Assembly (NCBI GenBank): GCA_029565675.1
Contig: JAKQNP010000062.1
Location: 1-64,000, forward strand
Direction: 5' to 3'
DNA length: 64,000 bases
Origin: a bacterium
Lineage (GTDB): Bacteria; Zhuqueibacterota; Zhuqueibacteria; Residuimicrobiales; Oceaniaggregativiventaceae
Shown here: positions 18,837 to 28,724 of the stretch, one piece after another
Position numbering within the stretch: the stretch's first letter is position 1
Layout of the letters: the number at the start of each line of letters is the position of its first letter
Position numbers and translations under genes: made by a program
The notes under the pieces: generated by a model
Database searches by the model: none
What the model saw: only the letters and a program-made list of their open reading frames with translations
What the model was told of the DNA's origin: nothing

Positions 18837-19466
18837 TCAATCTTTTCTTTGATTCTCTCGATCCATGATTGTCTCGAGTTTGTCCTGCAGTTTCAAACGC
18901 GCGCGGTTGAGGCGCGATTTGACCGTCCCCAGCGGTGCTTTGATGATTTTACCAACTTCTTCGTAGGAAAGTTCCTGAATGTCCCGCAAGATAACCACTT
19001 GGCGGAAACGCGGAGAGAGCTCTTCAATCGCTTGCTGTATGTATCTCTCTTTTAATGCGCGATCTGCACCGCGCTCCGTGTCCGCACCGCTGTCCTCGAT
19101 CTCGTATTCCTTCTCGTCATAACCGAGATCGGTGATGGAGACCAACTTGCGGCGTTTGCGCTTGCGCAGCTCGGTTTTGGCCAGATTGCTGGCGATGGTA
19201 TAGATCCAGGTCGAGAATTTGGCGATCTGGCGATAGGCGTGCTTTTTGCGATAAAGACGCAAAAAAGTCTCCTGCACCACATCTTCGGCCTCTTCCATGT
19301 TGCCGAGAAAGCGATAGGAAAAGTTCATCAGCTGGTTTTTATAGCGCTTGACAATAAGGTCAAAGGCATAGAGATCGCCATCCTGGAAGCGCTTGATCAG
19401 CTCCTCATCGCTTGGCATTTCCCGGCTGTTGATAGCCGAATTGTTCTCTCTGGTCTGTAAACCCAT
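18837..19466 (-). CDS. ECF RNA polymerase sigma factor (RpoE-like)
   Basis: 209 residues with region 2 (AFDLIVKRYKNQLMNFSYRFLG, quoted in parts: YKNQLMNF; EDVVQETFLRLYR; FSTWIYTIASNLAKTELRK) and region 4 (LSPRFRQVVILRDIQELSYEEVGKI, quoted in parts: RQVVILRDIQ; APLGTVKSRLNRAR). A charged linker separates them. First gene of a three-gene unit with the anti-sigma factor and the catalytically dead HtrA homologue. It probably directs an envelope-stress regulon. Confidence 0.95.
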   Translation of the reverse strand: MGLQTRENNSAINSREMPSDEELIKRFQDGDLYAFDLIVKRYKNQLMNFSYRFLGNMEEAEDVVQETFLRLYRKKHAYRQIAKFSTWIYTIASNLAKTELRKRKRRKLVSITDLGYDEKEYEIEDSGADTERGADRALKERYIQQAIEELSPRFRQVVILRDIQELSYEEVGKIIKAPLGTVKSRLNRARLKLQDKLETIMDRENQRKD

Positions 19467-19516
19467 AGGGACTCGAAAAGTTCCACAAGTGCAATCGGAC
19501 GGCAGTCCAATTGCGG

Positions 19517-20539
19517 TTATTCATACGCGGGATTGGTATCCGCACTGGTTTTACATATTTTAAACACCAGCAGCTCGAGAATCATTCGTGGTTTTTGATA
19601 GGAAGATTTCAGCTGCAGATCTGCTTCCAGCAAATGGCCAAAGATTTGCCGCAGATGATCCTGACCATAGCGCTGTGCCTGATCGATATAGTTTTTGACA
19701 AAGAAACGGTTGATGTGCAATTCTCTGGCGATATCGGCTTCGGATTTTTGCCGGTTGCGCAATTCTCTGGCTTTGGCCAGCAAGGTAAAATGGCGGACCA
19801 GCATGGTCATCATTGCCAGCGGAAGTTCGCCGAACTGCACCATCAGGCTGATGATTTTCAGCGCCGCCACAATGTCACCGCGGCCGACTGCATCGCACAG
19901 CTCGAAGACATTGTATTCGCGCGACAGGCCGACATATTTTTCCACATCCGCAGCATCGATGTGCTTTCTCTCGCCGAGATTGATCTGAATTTTTTCCAAT
20001 TCAGAGGCGAGTGCGCGCAGCGAAGTGCCACACGAAATCAGCAGCAGGCGGACGGCATCGTTGCTGATCGTCATCGACTGGCCGGCCAGACGGCTGCGAA
20101 TCCAATCCGGAACGCGGTTTTCATAAAAGCGCTTGCTTTCGAAAAAGGTCACTTGCTCGCGCAATTTTTCCAAAGGGCTTTTCTTGTCGATTGCCTCAGC
20201 CGTGAGCACCAGGCAAGTGGTGGCTGCCGGTTTTTGCGCATATTTGCGAATCAGTTCCTGGCTTGGTCTATCCAGCATCTGACAGTTTTTGACAATGACC
20301 AGCCGCCGTTCCGCCATCATTGGATAAGAGGCGGCGTTGTTGACGATCTGTGCGCCGTCTGTTTCGTTGCCATACAACAGATCGAAATTGAAATCGCGAT
20401 CTGCTGCCGGAACGGCGTGTTCGATGATTTCTGCGCACAAGCTGTCGACCAGAAAATCCTCTTCGCCGTAGAAGAGATAGATCGGCTCGAAGCGGCCCGC
20501 CTGCCAATCCTTGCGCAGTGTGTCGTAATCTTTATTCAC
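19517..20539 (-). CDS. holA: DNA polymerase III delta subunit
   Basis: A 340-residue clamp-loader subunit. N-terminal FEPIYLFYGEEDFLVD, the MMAERRLVIVKNC block and the C-terminal collar (FELCDAVGRGD, PLAMMTMLVRHFTLL) are typical of HolA. It opens the beta clamp as part of the clamp loader. The start is GTG with AGGA 5 bases upstream. It overlaps the end of the amidotransferase gene by 8 bases. Confidence 0.93.
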   Translation of the reverse strand: MNKDYDTLRKDWQAGRFEPIYLFYGEEDFLVDSLCAEIIEHAVPAADRDFNFDLLYGNETDGAQIVNNAASYPMMAERRLVIVKNCQMLDRPSQELIRKYAQKPAATTCLVLTAEAIDKKSPLEKLREQVTFFESKRFYENRVPDWIRSRLAGQSMTISNDAVRLLLISCGTSLRALASELEKIQINLGERKHIDAADVEKYVGLSREYNVFELCDAVGRGDIVAALKIISLMVQFGELPLAMMTMLVRHFTLLAKARELRNRQKSEADIARELHINRFFVKNYIDQAQRYGQDHLRQIFGHLLEADLQLKSSYQKPRMILELLVFKICKTSADTNPAYE

Positions 20540-21314
20540 GGCGATCCTGTACGGTTTGCGATGCGATATCGGGATTGGCCATTCGCTCCCTGGCTGCTTT
20601 GAGGAATGCTGCGATCAGCAAACGACTCGACAAATCTTCTGCCATACCTTCGGGATGCCACTGCACGCCGAGTACAAAGGGTTGGTCGCTTTTTTCGATC
20701 GCCTCGACCATGCCGTCGCTGCTGTGCGCCGAAAGGGCAAGCGTGCGGCCCAGCTGTCGCACCGCCTGGTGGTGCGATGTGGTCACTTGCAGCGACGTTT
20801 GTCCCAGAATTCGGTATAACATAGTCCCTGCCGCAATTTCGACGCTGTGGTGGTTCCACAGGGGCCGATTTGGAGACCGGTGCTGCAGTGCTTCTTCGAC
20901 CTGTGACGGAATGTCCCGGATCAGCGTTCCGCCCAACGCGACGTTGAGCATCTGATGACCGCGGCAAATGCCGAAAATCGGCTTTTGCTGCCGCAGCGCT
21001 TCCTGAACAAGTGCAGTTTCAAAACGGGTGCGCAGAGCGTCACAGCGCCACCGATCCGAGAGCGGCGTTTCGCCGTAGGCCGCAGGGTCGACATCGTCGC
21101 CGCCGGTCAATATCAGTCCGTCCAGTCGCTCGATCAAGTCGGTAACGCTGCCGTTGTCCGTCGGAGTGCCGATCTGCACAGCAACGCAATCGTCGCGCTG
21201 CAAATAGCGCAGATAGGCGATGGGCTGGTAGCAGATATCCTGGCCGCGGGCGATCGGCCGGGTGTCGCTGCCCGGACTGAAATCCATGGTCAGACCAATA
21301 AGGGGTTTTTGCAT
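20532..21314 (-). CDS. class I glutamine amidotransferase, peptidase C26 (PuuD-like)
   Basis: About 260 residues. Motifs: PLIGLTMD, DGLILTGGDDVDP, the nucleophile Cys in FGICRGHQMLNVALGG, TSHHQAV, and the His/Glu pair in GVQWHPE. These are the gamma-glutamyl-hydrolase type features of PuuD (gamma-glutamyl-GABA hydrolase) and relatives. The substrate cannot be fixed without neighbours of the putrescine pathway, which are absent. ATG 21314 is preferred (GAGG 5 bases upstream). It starts 9 bases after the uppP stop. Confidence 0.88.
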   Translation of the reverse strand: MQKPLIGLTMDFSPGSDTRPIARGQDICYQPIAYLRYLQRDDCVAVQIGTPTDNGSVTDLIERLDGLILTGGDDVDPAAYGETPLSDRWRCDALRTRFETALVQEALRQQKPIFGICRGHQMLNVALGGTLIRDIPSQVEEALQHRSPNRPLWNHHSVEIAAGTMLYRILGQTSLQVTTSHHQAVRQLGRTLALSAHSSDGMVEAIEKSDQPFVLGVQWHPEGMAEDLSSRLLIAAFLKAARERMANPDIASQTVQDRRE

Positions 21315-21322
21315 CGATGCCT

Positions 21323-22141
21323 CTAGTTCGACAACAGGATGAGCCCGACAATTCCCAGCAACAGACAATAGGGTGCAAAAATATAGAGTTTTCCGCGTTG
21401 AATAATGCGCAATAAAACAAGAATGGCAAACAAACTGGCGGCAAAAGAAATCGCTGTACCGACCGCCAGGATGCTCAGCTGTTGACTGTTCAGACCGGCA
21501 GAAATCACCTGCAGGGCTTTAAGCAGGGTGGCGCCAAGGATCGCCGGTACGGCCAGCAAAAAGGAAAATCGCGCTGCCGTTGTGCCGTCGATCTTTTGCA
21601 GCAGACCCACGCTGATCGTGGAACCGGAGCGCGAGATCCCGGGCAGGATTGCCAGGGATTGCGCCAATCCGATCAGCAAGGTGTTGCGCAGGTTCAATGG
21701 TTGACCGGCGAGGCGCTTGATGGCGGTAAGCGCCAGAATCGCTGCCGTGACAATGAGCATCCAACAGACGCGCGCTGGATCGGAGAATGCCGCTTCGATT
21801 TTATCCTCGAACGCCAGGCCGATCACAGCCGCGGGAATCGATGCCGCCACCAGATATCCGAGCAGTTGCACACCAGGGGAGTGCAATGCCTGGGGGCCGG
21901 AGGAATGAAAGGGGGCTCGAAACAGATCGACCAGCGCGCGCAAGAGCATGGCGATGTCGTGGCGAAAGACCAACAGCACGGCCAGCAAACTGCCAAAGTG
22001 GACAAAGACTTCGAAAACCACGCCTGGTTCGACAATTCCCAGAACAGCTTTGCCGAGAACCAGATGGCCTGAACTGCTGACCGGCAAAAATTCGGTCAGG
22101 CCCTGTACCAAACCCAGAATGACGGCATCTGCAGTGCTCAA
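21323..22141 (-). CDS. uppP: undecaprenyl-diphosphatase UppP (BacA)
   Basis: A 272-residue inner-membrane protein with many hydrophobic helices. The two conserved motifs are GLTEFLPVSSSGHL near residue 15 and LPGISRSGSTISVGLL near 165. It removes phosphate from undecaprenyl diphosphate so that the lipid carrier for peptidoglycan and surface glycans is recycled; it can confer bacitracin resistance. The start is TTG with AAAGGAG 7 bases upstream. Confidence 0.97.
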   Translation of the reverse strand: MSTADAVILGLVQGLTEFLPVSSSGHLVLGKAVLGIVEPGVVFEVFVHFGSLLAVLLVFRHDIAMLLRALVDLFRAPFHSSGPQALHSPGVQLLGYLVAASIPAAVIGLAFEDKIEAAFSDPARVCWMLIVTAAILALTAIKRLAGQPLNLRNTLLIGLAQSLAILPGISRSGSTISVGLLQKIDGTTAARFSFLLAVPAILGATLLKALQVISAGLNSQQLSILAVGTAISFAASLFAILVLLRIIQRGKLYIFAPYCLLLGIVGLILLSN

Positions 22142-22342
22142 CCGTTTCTCCTTTGTCGAATGTTGCCGTTTTGCTTAAGTGCGAATCTGCCGCGTCCCGT
22201 CGTCATGCGGGACAGCTATAAAAAAACATTTAAATCGTGCGATCCCAGAGTGTTCAGAAAAGCAAATTCTTTTAAAATTACAACAAATCTCATGATTTGC
22301 AAGTGCAAAAAGCGGAAAAACAGCTTCACGGAGAGGTTTTTG

Positions 22343-22381
22343 CAAAAAAAAGCTGCGCCGAGATGTGACATCAGCGCAGCT
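22343..22381 (-). terminator. Rho-independent terminator of the beta-barrel gene
   Basis: Read leftwards, stem AGCTGCGC (22374-22381) and GCGCAGCT (22351-22358) with an inner GATGT/ACATC pairing, followed by seven or eight T. It lies 26 bases after the stop of the 22407-22967 gene. Confidence 0.85.
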
Positions 22382-22406
22382 AAAAAGTTAAAAAAAGGTC
22401 TGGCAC

Positions 22407-22967
22407 TTATTTCAACGAATAGATCACACCCGCAAAGATACCCAGGTAATCGACATCGCCGATGGTGTATTTGACTTCGGCGAAACCTTTCATCGCCGGG
22501 CTGAGCTCCATCATGGCACCGCCAACCAGATGAATACCGAGATCGGTTTCGGTTTCGTCATAGTCGAAATCTTCGGTATAGCCCGGAACCGATGGGCCGG
22601 TGTATTCGCCGCTGACTGAAGCAAATTCCAGGCCCAAGCCGCCGCCGACATATGGCGTCAGGCTGCCGCCGCTGGAAATCAAGTATTTGGCGATAGCAGC
22701 GATGGAGACCACGGAAAATTTGGATTCATAATGTTCCGACTCGTCATAGCTCTTGCCCCAGTAATCGACATAGGCATGCAGGGCCAGATTCGGCATGATC
22801 GTGCCGAGATCGGCTACCAGGCCAAAGCCGATGGTGCTTTCGATCGGATCTTCGGGCATCACAAAACCAACTTTTGCTCCCATTCCGTTGAAGCCGATCT
22901 CGGCCTGTGCAAAGGCGGCTCCGGAAAACAAGATCAATGCGGTAACAACTATCAATGATTTTTTCAT
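22407..22967 (-). CDS. outer-membrane beta-barrel protein
   Basis: 186 residues with a clear signal peptide (MKKSLIVVTALILFSGAAFA). The mature part has alternating hydrophobic strands separated by charged turns (LTPYVGGGLGLEF, GIHLVGGAMMEL, GFAEVKYTIGDVDYL) and ends in a hydrophobic pair (SLK after AGVIY), like the OmpW/opacity-type porin fold. The strong ribosome site GGAGGTAG precedes it. No function beyond the outer membrane can be given. Flanked by its own terminator, so monocistronic. Confidence 0.8.
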   Translation of the reverse strand: MKKSLIVVTALILFSGAAFAQAEIGFNGMGAKVGFVMPEDPIESTIGFGLVADLGTIMPNLALHAYVDYWGKSYDESEHYESKFSVVSIAAIAKYLISSGGSLTPYVGGGLGLEFASVSGEYTGPSVPGYTEDFDYDETETDLGIHLVGGAMMELSPAMKGFAEVKYTIGDVDYLGIFAGVIYSLK

Positions 22968-23108
22968 TTTCTACCTCCATGTTCATTCTACGATCGTTAT
23001 TTGGGATCTACCATGCTTTCGCAAAAGTTGCCGATTGTTATAAAGAGCAAACAGAACTTGCCGCCAATATATTCCTTTGCACTTGAAAACGCCATGATTT
23101 TTATCACA

Positions 23109-23450
23109 TTATTTGGTCGGTGTGTGCAGTTTTTTAAGCGCTGCGATCTCTTTTTCCAGCTTTTTGATGGTTGCTTGCAGTTGATCGCATTTTTTGTTGA
23201 CCTCTTCGATTTCCTGGCTCATCTTGGGCTTGATTTTTTCCATCGCCTCGTCGATGTGTTTGTCGATCCATTGGCGGGTTTCGGTTGTGCGCGTTTCGAT
23301 TTTCTCCATCAAATCGCGCATGAATTTGGTGCTTTCATCTTTGGAAAGCTCACCTTTCTGCGCCAAATCGTTGACCCATTCCTCGACCTTGTCTTTGGTC
23401 AACGACAGCAAACCCAGGCCTACATAAATGCCCTTTTTAAAAGAATCCAT
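23109..23450 (-). CDS. phasin-family-like coiled-coil protein
   Basis: 113 residues, strongly helical: YVGLGLLSLTKDKVEEWVNDLAQKG (quoted in parts: GLGLLSLTKDKVEE; ELSKDEST), then a continuous coiled coil with a heptad pattern to residue about 105. The GxGLxxLTKDKVEE start is the mark of the small phasin/PhaF-like proteins that coat polyhydroxyalkanoate granules in other bacteria. No PHA synthase is seen here, so granule binding is only a family inference. Good ribosome site AGGAGGGAG. Confidence 0.72.
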   Translation of the reverse strand: MDSFKKGIYVGLGLLSLTKDKVEEWVNDLAQKGELSKDESTKFMRDLMEKIETRTTETRQWIDKHIDEAMEKIKPKMSQEIEEVNKKCDQLQATIKKLEKEIAALKKLHTPTK

Positions 23451-23489
23451 ATGCTCCCTCCTGTTGGTGATTTAAGCCTCGTTGTTCAT

Positions 23490-25385
23490 TCAGTCAGACA
23501 ATCTCTGAATGTTGCCATCGCGAAACTCGAACAAGTTGATGGCGCGGTTGATGCGCTGATGGCCGGCCAACTCGATTTCGCCGCCCAAGACCTGAAAATT
23601 CGACAATGAATTGAGGTGGTTGATCAACTCTGCGCTGCGTTGATGGCCAGAGTCGATTGCATCGATCAACACCTTGAGAGTGTTGTACCCATAAATGGCC
23701 ATTTCCGCTGGTGATGCCGAGGTTGTTTGGCGAAACTTGTTTTTAAAAGAGATATAATTGGGGTCGAACTCGGGCAAATAAAAGCCGGTGAAAAAGATCG
23801 CTCCATTGATGTATCTTTGCTGGCGGTTGAGAATTTCCTGATTCGCCCAAAAATTTCCTCCCAGGGCTTGTGCTCGGATGTTGTACAGCGCCATTTGCGG
23901 CGCGATATAGGGGATATCCTCTACATAGATCGGCAGAAAAATGGCGTCGATGCTGCGCACAGGGATATCCGTGCTTTCCAGCACGCCCTGGTGGTCTGTC
24001 GATGCTCTTTTGACCTGGGCGTCCAGCTGGTTGAACATCCTTTCGAGCCGGTCGGCAGTGACGGAGGAGTGTCTTCTGATCAGCGAATCGCGAAAGGCTT
24101 CATAGAATCCGGCCCGGCGGATGGCTTTAAACTGCCTTTGCAGGTCTTCGGTTCCATGATAGTACCATTGTTGTACCACGACGCGGCCTCCAAGACGATC
24201 GACCGCAGAACAAAAAGCATCGGTCAGGGCATAACCATAATCATCGGCCGGGGCGAGGGTGGCGAATGTGCGCAGATTGCGGGATTCGATGGCGTGGCGC
24301 GCCAGTTCAGCTGCGCGGGTCTCCAGATCGCCGTTTAGCTGGAAAATCGCTGGATTGAGGGAAGCCAAACCGATGTCGGTCGCTACCGGCACGATCAACG
24401 GGCAATTGGAGGTGGCGGCAACGCCGGCAATAACAGCCGAGAGGTTGCCTTCCAATTCACCGATTACCGCTGCAACACTTTCCTGCTGCAGCGAGAGCAT
24501 CTCTTTTGCCGCTTGTACGCCATTGCCTTTGCTGTCTTTAACAATCAGTTCAATTTTCGGGAGCTCTTTATTGCGCTCGTGCAGGGCAAAAGCGGCGCCG
24601 CGCAAAAAGTCCGCTGCTTCGGCATTGAAGATGCCAGACAACGGCAGCACCATGCCAAGGCGAAGGGGATAAGCGAGCTGGGCAGCCGGAAGAGATTTCA
24701 TCTGCAAGGCAGCTTTCTGGATGCGCTGCGAAGGCTTCGACGCCAACAGCTCGTCGGTCAACCGGTCGCCGAGGTTCTTGTTGCCCTGGCCATAGCTGGC
24801 GCGGGCGCGCCAAAGACGGATCCATTCGAGTTCATCCGGTCGGGTGTGCGATGTTGCCAGAGTCTGGATTTGGTCGGGCGACATTCCAACGGCCAATATC
24901 CGGTTGGCAAGATCGATAGCCCTGTTGCTCACCGCTTCAGAAGTGGTGGATGTGAGGGTAAAAAGCAGGTGGTCCAGAGCTGCCAGCGGTTCGTTGTTGT
25001 GTTCCGCCAGTTGCGCCAGCAGCAGTCGCGCATCGGCCCGATAGCGGCTGCCAGGAAACTGGTTGACCAACACCAGAGCATAGCTTTGCGCCAGGATCGG
25101 ATCGTGCAAATGATCGTAGGTTTTAGCCAGCATCAGCAAGCTGGCAGTCAGTTGAGAATTCTCTTGTCCCTGGGCGGTCAGCAGCAACCACTTGACTTTG
25201 GCTTCTTCGAACTGTTGATTTCGATAGAGGATTAGTGCTTGGTTGAACAGGTCTTCGTTGTTGCTTTCTTTGGCGATCAAAGGTCCGGTCAGGCTTATAA
25301 CCGCCAGCATCAGGGCAACCAGCGCGACAAAAAAGTGATCGCCTGAGTGAAGCTTTCTCCATTTGGTCGAATCGAACTGTAGCAT
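23490..25385 (-). CDS. LpoA-like periplasmic binding protein with TPR N terminus
   Basis: 631 residues: N-terminal membrane anchor/signal (VALVALMLAVISLTGPLIA), TPR-like helices (about 45-200; FNQALILYRNQQFEEAK) and a type I periplasmic-binding fold (about 240-625: LRLGMVLPLSGIF, AVIGELEGNLSAVIAG, APADDYGYALTDAF, YGYNTLKVLIDAI). The same order occurs in LpoA/penicillin-binding-protein-activator and amino-acid-binding proteins (Peripla_BP_6). A role in activating cell-wall synthases is possible; ligand binding is the other option. Lies downstream of guaA. Confidence 0.8.
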   Translation of the reverse strand: MLQFDSTKWRKLHSGDHFFVALVALMLAVISLTGPLIAKESNNEDLFNQALILYRNQQFEEAKVKWLLLTAQGQENSQLTASLLMLAKTYDHLHDPILAQSYALVLVNQFPGSRYRADARLLLAQLAEHNNEPLAALDHLLFTLTSTTSEAVSNRAIDLANRILAVGMSPDQIQTLATSHTRPDELEWIRLWRARASYGQGNKNLGDRLTDELLASKPSQRIQKAALQMKSLPAAQLAYPLRLGMVLPLSGIFNAEAADFLRGAAFALHERNKELPKIELIVKDSKGNGVQAAKEMLSLQQESVAAVIGELEGNLSAVIAGVAATSNCPLIVPVATDIGLASLNPAIFQLNGDLETRAAELARHAIESRNLRTFATLAPADDYGYALTDAFCSAVDRLGGRVVVQQWYYHGTEDLQRQFKAIRRAGFYEAFRDSLIRRHSSVTADRLERMFNQLDAQVKRASTDHQGVLESTDIPVRSIDAIFLPIYVEDIPYIAPQMALYNIRAQALGGNFWANQEILNRQQRYINGAIFFTGFYLPEFDPNYISFKNKFRQTTSASPAEMAIYGYNTLKVLIDAIDSGHQRSAELINHLNSLSNFQVLGGEIELAGHQRINRAINLFEFRDGNIQRLSD

Positions 25386-25433
25386 AGTGCATCCCCACTG
25401 TTTGCAATGCTGGTGAAAATGGGAAACCGACTT

Positions 25434-26972
25434 TTATTCCCATTCGATGGTGCTGGGCGGTTTTGAGCTGATGTCGTAAACCACACGATTGACACCTTTG
25501 ACTTCGTTGATGATGCGATTGGAAACATGCGCCAACAGCTCGTGCGGAACATCCGCCCAATCGGCGGTCATGCCGTCCTGACTTGTTACTGCGCGGAGGG
25601 CGACGGCGTTCTCGTAGGTGCGTTCATCGCCCATGACTCCGACGGTTTGGATCGGCAGCAAAACGGCAAAAGCTTGCCAGACCTGGTGATACCAGCTCGA
25701 GCGATGCAATTCCTGAATAAAAATATCATCAGCGGCGCGCAGGATGTTCAATTTGTCCTTGTCCACTGAGCCGAGGATCCGCACCGCCAACCCAGGGCCG
25801 GGGAAGGGATGGCGCTGCAAAATATGTTCGTCGATCTGCAGTTGCGCGCCGACCAATCGCACCTCATCTTTGAACAGCTCGCGCAAGGGTTCGATCAAAG
25901 CCAGCCCCATTTTTTCGGGCAATCCGCCTACATTGTGATGAGATTTGATGGTTGCTGAAGGCCCTTTGATCGAGATGCTTTCGATTACATCGGGGTAAAG
26001 GGTGCCCTGCACCAGGAAGGGCGTATCGCCCAACTGCCGGGCTTGTTCCTCGAAAACGCGGATAAACTCTTCGCCAATGATTTTGCGTTTGCGTTCCGGA
26101 TCCGTGACATTCTGCAGGCGAGTCAGGAAGCGCTGCTCGGCGTCGACACAAATCAGCTCAAAGGGTGCATTTTTATACGACTCGCGCACTTGTCGTGCTT
26201 CGTTCAGGCGCATCAATCCGGTATCGACAAAGATACAGGTAAGCCGACGGCCGATTGCCCGACCAACCAGGTAGGCGGAGACAGTCGAATCGACGCCGCC
26301 GCTCAGTGCGCAGATCGCTTTCTGGTCGCCCACTCTGCCGTGGATCTCCTCAACCGTGGTCTCGACAAACGAGGCGGCGTTCCAATTGCCCCGGCAGTCG
26401 CAGATGCGAAAGAGGAAATTGCTCAGGATCTCTCGGCCCTTTTCGGAATGGACAACTTCCGGATGAAATTGAATGCCAAAGATGGGCTTGGAACGATGGC
26501 GGATTGCCGCGATTGGGGCGTTTGCCGTGTGACCGATGACCTTAAAATCTTTTGGCAGGCGGGTGAGATGGTCGCCATGGCTCATCCAAACTTGCGAACC
26601 GCTGTTGATCGCATAAAAGAGATCGGCTGCCTGATCCACTTGCAGCGCTGCGCGGCCGTATTCCCGGTGGCTGGCCGGGTCGACTTGTCCACCTAGCTGA
26701 AAAGCCAGGACTTGCAGCCCGTAGCAGATGCCGAGAATAGGCACTCCGAGCTCGAAAATCTGTTGATCCGGCAGCGGGGCGCTCTCCGCATAGACAGATG
26801 ATGGACCGCCTGATAGGATGATGCCGTTCGGCCGATTCGCTTTCAGTTCTGCCATGGGAAGGTTATAAGGTTTTATCTCGGAATAGACGCCCAGATCGCG
26901 GACTCGGCGGGCGATCAATTGCGTGTATTGCGAGCCAAAATCGAGAATAACGATTTTTTCGCTGTGCTGCAT
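25434..26972 (-). CDS. guaA: GMP synthase (glutamine-hydrolysing)
   Basis: 512 residues. The N-terminal class I amidotransferase domain has [16 protein letters not shown] (catalytic Cys) and the HPEV pair; the ATP-pyrophosphatase domain has [15 protein letters not shown]; the dimerisation domain ends TIEWE. It converts XMP, ATP and glutamine to GMP in purine synthesis. Starts right after surE (6 bases between stop and start). Confidence 0.98.
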   Translation of the reverse strand: MQHSEKIVILDFGSQYTQLIARRVRDLGVYSEIKPYNLPMAELKANRPNGIILSGGPSSVYAESAPLPDQQIFELGVPILGICYGLQVLAFQLGGQVDPASHREYGRAALQVDQAADLFYAINSGSQVWMSHGDHLTRLPKDFKVIGHTANAPIAAIRHRSKPIFGIQFHPEVVHSEKGREILSNFLFRICDCRGNWNAASFVETTVEEIHGRVGDQKAICALSGGVDSTVSAYLVGRAIGRRLTCIFVDTGLMRLNEARQVRESYKNAPFELICVDAEQRFLTRLQNVTDPERKRKIIGEEFIRVFEEQARQLGDTPFLVQGTLYPDVIESISIKGPSATIKSHHNVGGLPEKMGLALIEPLRELFKDEVRLVGAQLQIDEHILQRHPFPGPGLAVRILGSVDKDKLNILRAADDIFIQELHRSSWYHQVWQAFAVLLPIQTVGVMGDERTYENAVALRAVTSQDGMTADWADVPHELLAHVSNRIINEVKGVNRVVYDISSKPPSTIEWE

Positions 26973-26978
26973 CGGCTG

Positions 26979-27749
26979 TCAACTCTCCTGGTTAAATTTC
27001 CACTTTTTCAATTCCTGCAAAGTTGGATAGTGGGTCAAATCGTAGTGAACCGGCGTGATGCTGATTTTGTTGTCGATTATGGCGCGGTCGTCGACCGTTT
27101 CATCGGCCTCGATATCCATTTTTTCACCGGTCAACCAATAATAGTTGGTGTTGCGCGGATCGGTGCGCACATGATAGTCTTCGCTGTAATTGGCCAATCC
27201 TTGTCGAGTGATTTGCACTCCGCGGATTTCTCCAGCCGGCACTGCCGGCACGTTGACATTGAGAAACACACCTCTGGGCAGGGGCTTGGCGAGCAGCAGC
27301 GGTATCAGTTTCTGGGTAAAATCAGCAGCTGCCGAAAAATCGGGTTTGGTAAAAGTGGCCAGCGAGATGGCAAATGAAGGGATGCCGAGAATGGCACCTT
27401 CGGTGGCAGCCGAAACCGTACCGGAATAGATGGTGTTGATACCGGTATTGGAGCCGAGATTGATGCCGGAAATGAGGAGATCCGGTTTTGGCTGATCTTT
27501 CAGCAATGCCCAGTAAGCGATCTTGACACAGTCTGCCGGTGTGCCGTTGACGGCATAGCCAAAGAATACACCATTTTTAAAATACTCTTTTACTTTGAGC
27601 GGGTCGCTGAGGGTGATGGCATGGCCGACCGCACTCATTTCGGTGGCTGGTGCGGCGATAAAAACCTCACCCAGCATGGCTACGCTCTTGGCCAGGGCCG
27701 CCAGGCCAGGCGCACCGATGCCGTCGTCGTTGGTGAGAAAGATTTTCAC
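26979..27749 (-). CDS. surE: 5'/3'-nucleotidase SurE
   Basis: About 256 residues. The N-terminal FLTNDDGIGAPGLAAL holds the metal-binding Asp pair, with further NxxxN-type sites (LISGINLGSNTG, VNGTPADCV). It is a metal-dependent phosphatase for nucleoside monophosphates. GTG 27749 is preferred because AAGGA lies 6 bases upstream and the protein then begins as usual with KIF-LTNDDG; TTG 27755 is too close to the ribosome site. Confidence 0.96.
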   Translation of the reverse strand: MKIFLTNDDGIGAPGLAALAKSVAMLGEVFIAAPATEMSAVGHAITLSDPLKVKEYFKNGVFFGYAVNGTPADCVKIAYWALLKDQPKPDLLISGINLGSNTGINTIYSGTVSAATEGAILGIPSFAISLATFTKPDFSAAADFTQKLIPLLLAKPLPRGVFLNVNVPAVPAGEIRGVQITRQGLANYSEDYHVRTDPRNTNYYWLTGEKMDIEADETVDDRAIIDNKISITPVHYDLTHYPTLQELKKWKFNQES

Positions 27750-27765
27750 ATTCAATCCTTATTCA

Positions 27766-28605
27766 TCAGTTGTGAAAAAATTGCAATAGATTGACAAGCG
27801 TCTTTTTGAGTTCCCGGCGATGCACGATGCGATCGATAAAGCCGTGGGTCAGCAAAAACTCCGAGCGCTGAAATCCTTCCGGCAAATCCTGGCCAATGGT
27901 CTGTTTGATGACGCGCGGGCCGGCAAAACCGATCAGGGCTCCGGGCTCGGCGAGAATCACATCGCCGAGCATGGCAAAACTGGCAGTCACCCCACCCGTC
28001 GTCGGGTGGGTCAGCAGGGAGATATGCGGCAGTCCGGCATCTGATAGGCGTGCCAGGTGAGCGGCGGTTTTGGCCATTTGCATGAGCGAAAGAGCGCCCT
28101 CCTGCATGCGCGCTCCGCCGGAAGCGGAAACGATCACCAACGGCAGGCGTTTTTCCACCGCTTGCTCGGTGGCGCGGGCAATTTTTTCGCCGACCACTGA
28201 TCCCATACTGCCGCCAATAAAACGAAAGTCCATGACCGCCATGACAGCAGGATTGCCGCCTATCAGGCACGTGCCGGTACAGACCGCCTCATTCAATGAT
28301 GTCTCCCGCGTTGCATCTTTGAGGCGGTCGGTGTAGCGTTTCGAATCGCGAAATTTGAGCTTGTCGACGGAACGCAAATGCGCATTGAATTCTTTGAACG
28401 ATCCCGCATCCGCGATCAAAGCGATATAGTCATGGCTGTACATGCGCAGGTGGTGATCACAGCGGCTGCAGACCCAGAGGCTGCGCTGCAATTCTTTGCG
28501 ATATTGTATCTCGCCGCATCGATCGCATTTTAGCCACAACCCGTCAGGCAGCTCTTTTTTTACTTGCGGTGGTAAACCGCGTTTGACCCGCTTGAACCAC
28601 TCCAT
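27766..28605 (-). CDS. accD: acetyl-CoA carboxylase carboxyltransferase subunit beta
   Basis: 279 residues. The N-terminal zinc finger CDRCGE...CSRCDHH (near 27-50) is followed by the crotonase-fold carboxyltransferase core (VVSASGGARMQEG, GDVILAEPGALIGFAGPRVI in parts). Carries out malonyl-CoA formation with AccA, AccB and AccC, none of which is local. AGGAGA precedes the ATG. 119 bases separate it from rimI, so it may begin its own transcript with surE and guaA. Confidence 0.97.
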   Translation of the reverse strand: MEWFKRVKRGLPPQVKKELPDGLWLKCDRCGEIQYRKELQRSLWVCSRCDHHLRMYSHDYIALIADAGSFKEFNAHLRSVDKLKFRDSKRYTDRLKDATRETSLNEAVCTGTCLIGGNPAVMAVMDFRFIGGSMGSVVGEKIARATEQAVEKRLPLVIVSASGGARMQEGALSLMQMAKTAAHLARLSDAGLPHISLLTHPTTGGVTASFAMLGDVILAEPGALIGFAGPRVIKQTIGQDLPEGFQRSEFLLTHGFIDRIVHRRELKKTLVNLLQFFHN

Positions 28606-28724
28606 AAAAGTCTCCTGACGAATTCAAAACATGCAAAGACAACACAGTGCCCGCTTGATCTGTTCGACGGCCGATGAAAGTCCGCTGCTGCGCGAGTTGC
28701 TGTGTGCGCGACCAGGCCACTGGA

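Noticed and set aside
19511-20602. 363-residue plus-strand frame
   Set aside because: Antisense shadow of holA, which has all family motifs.
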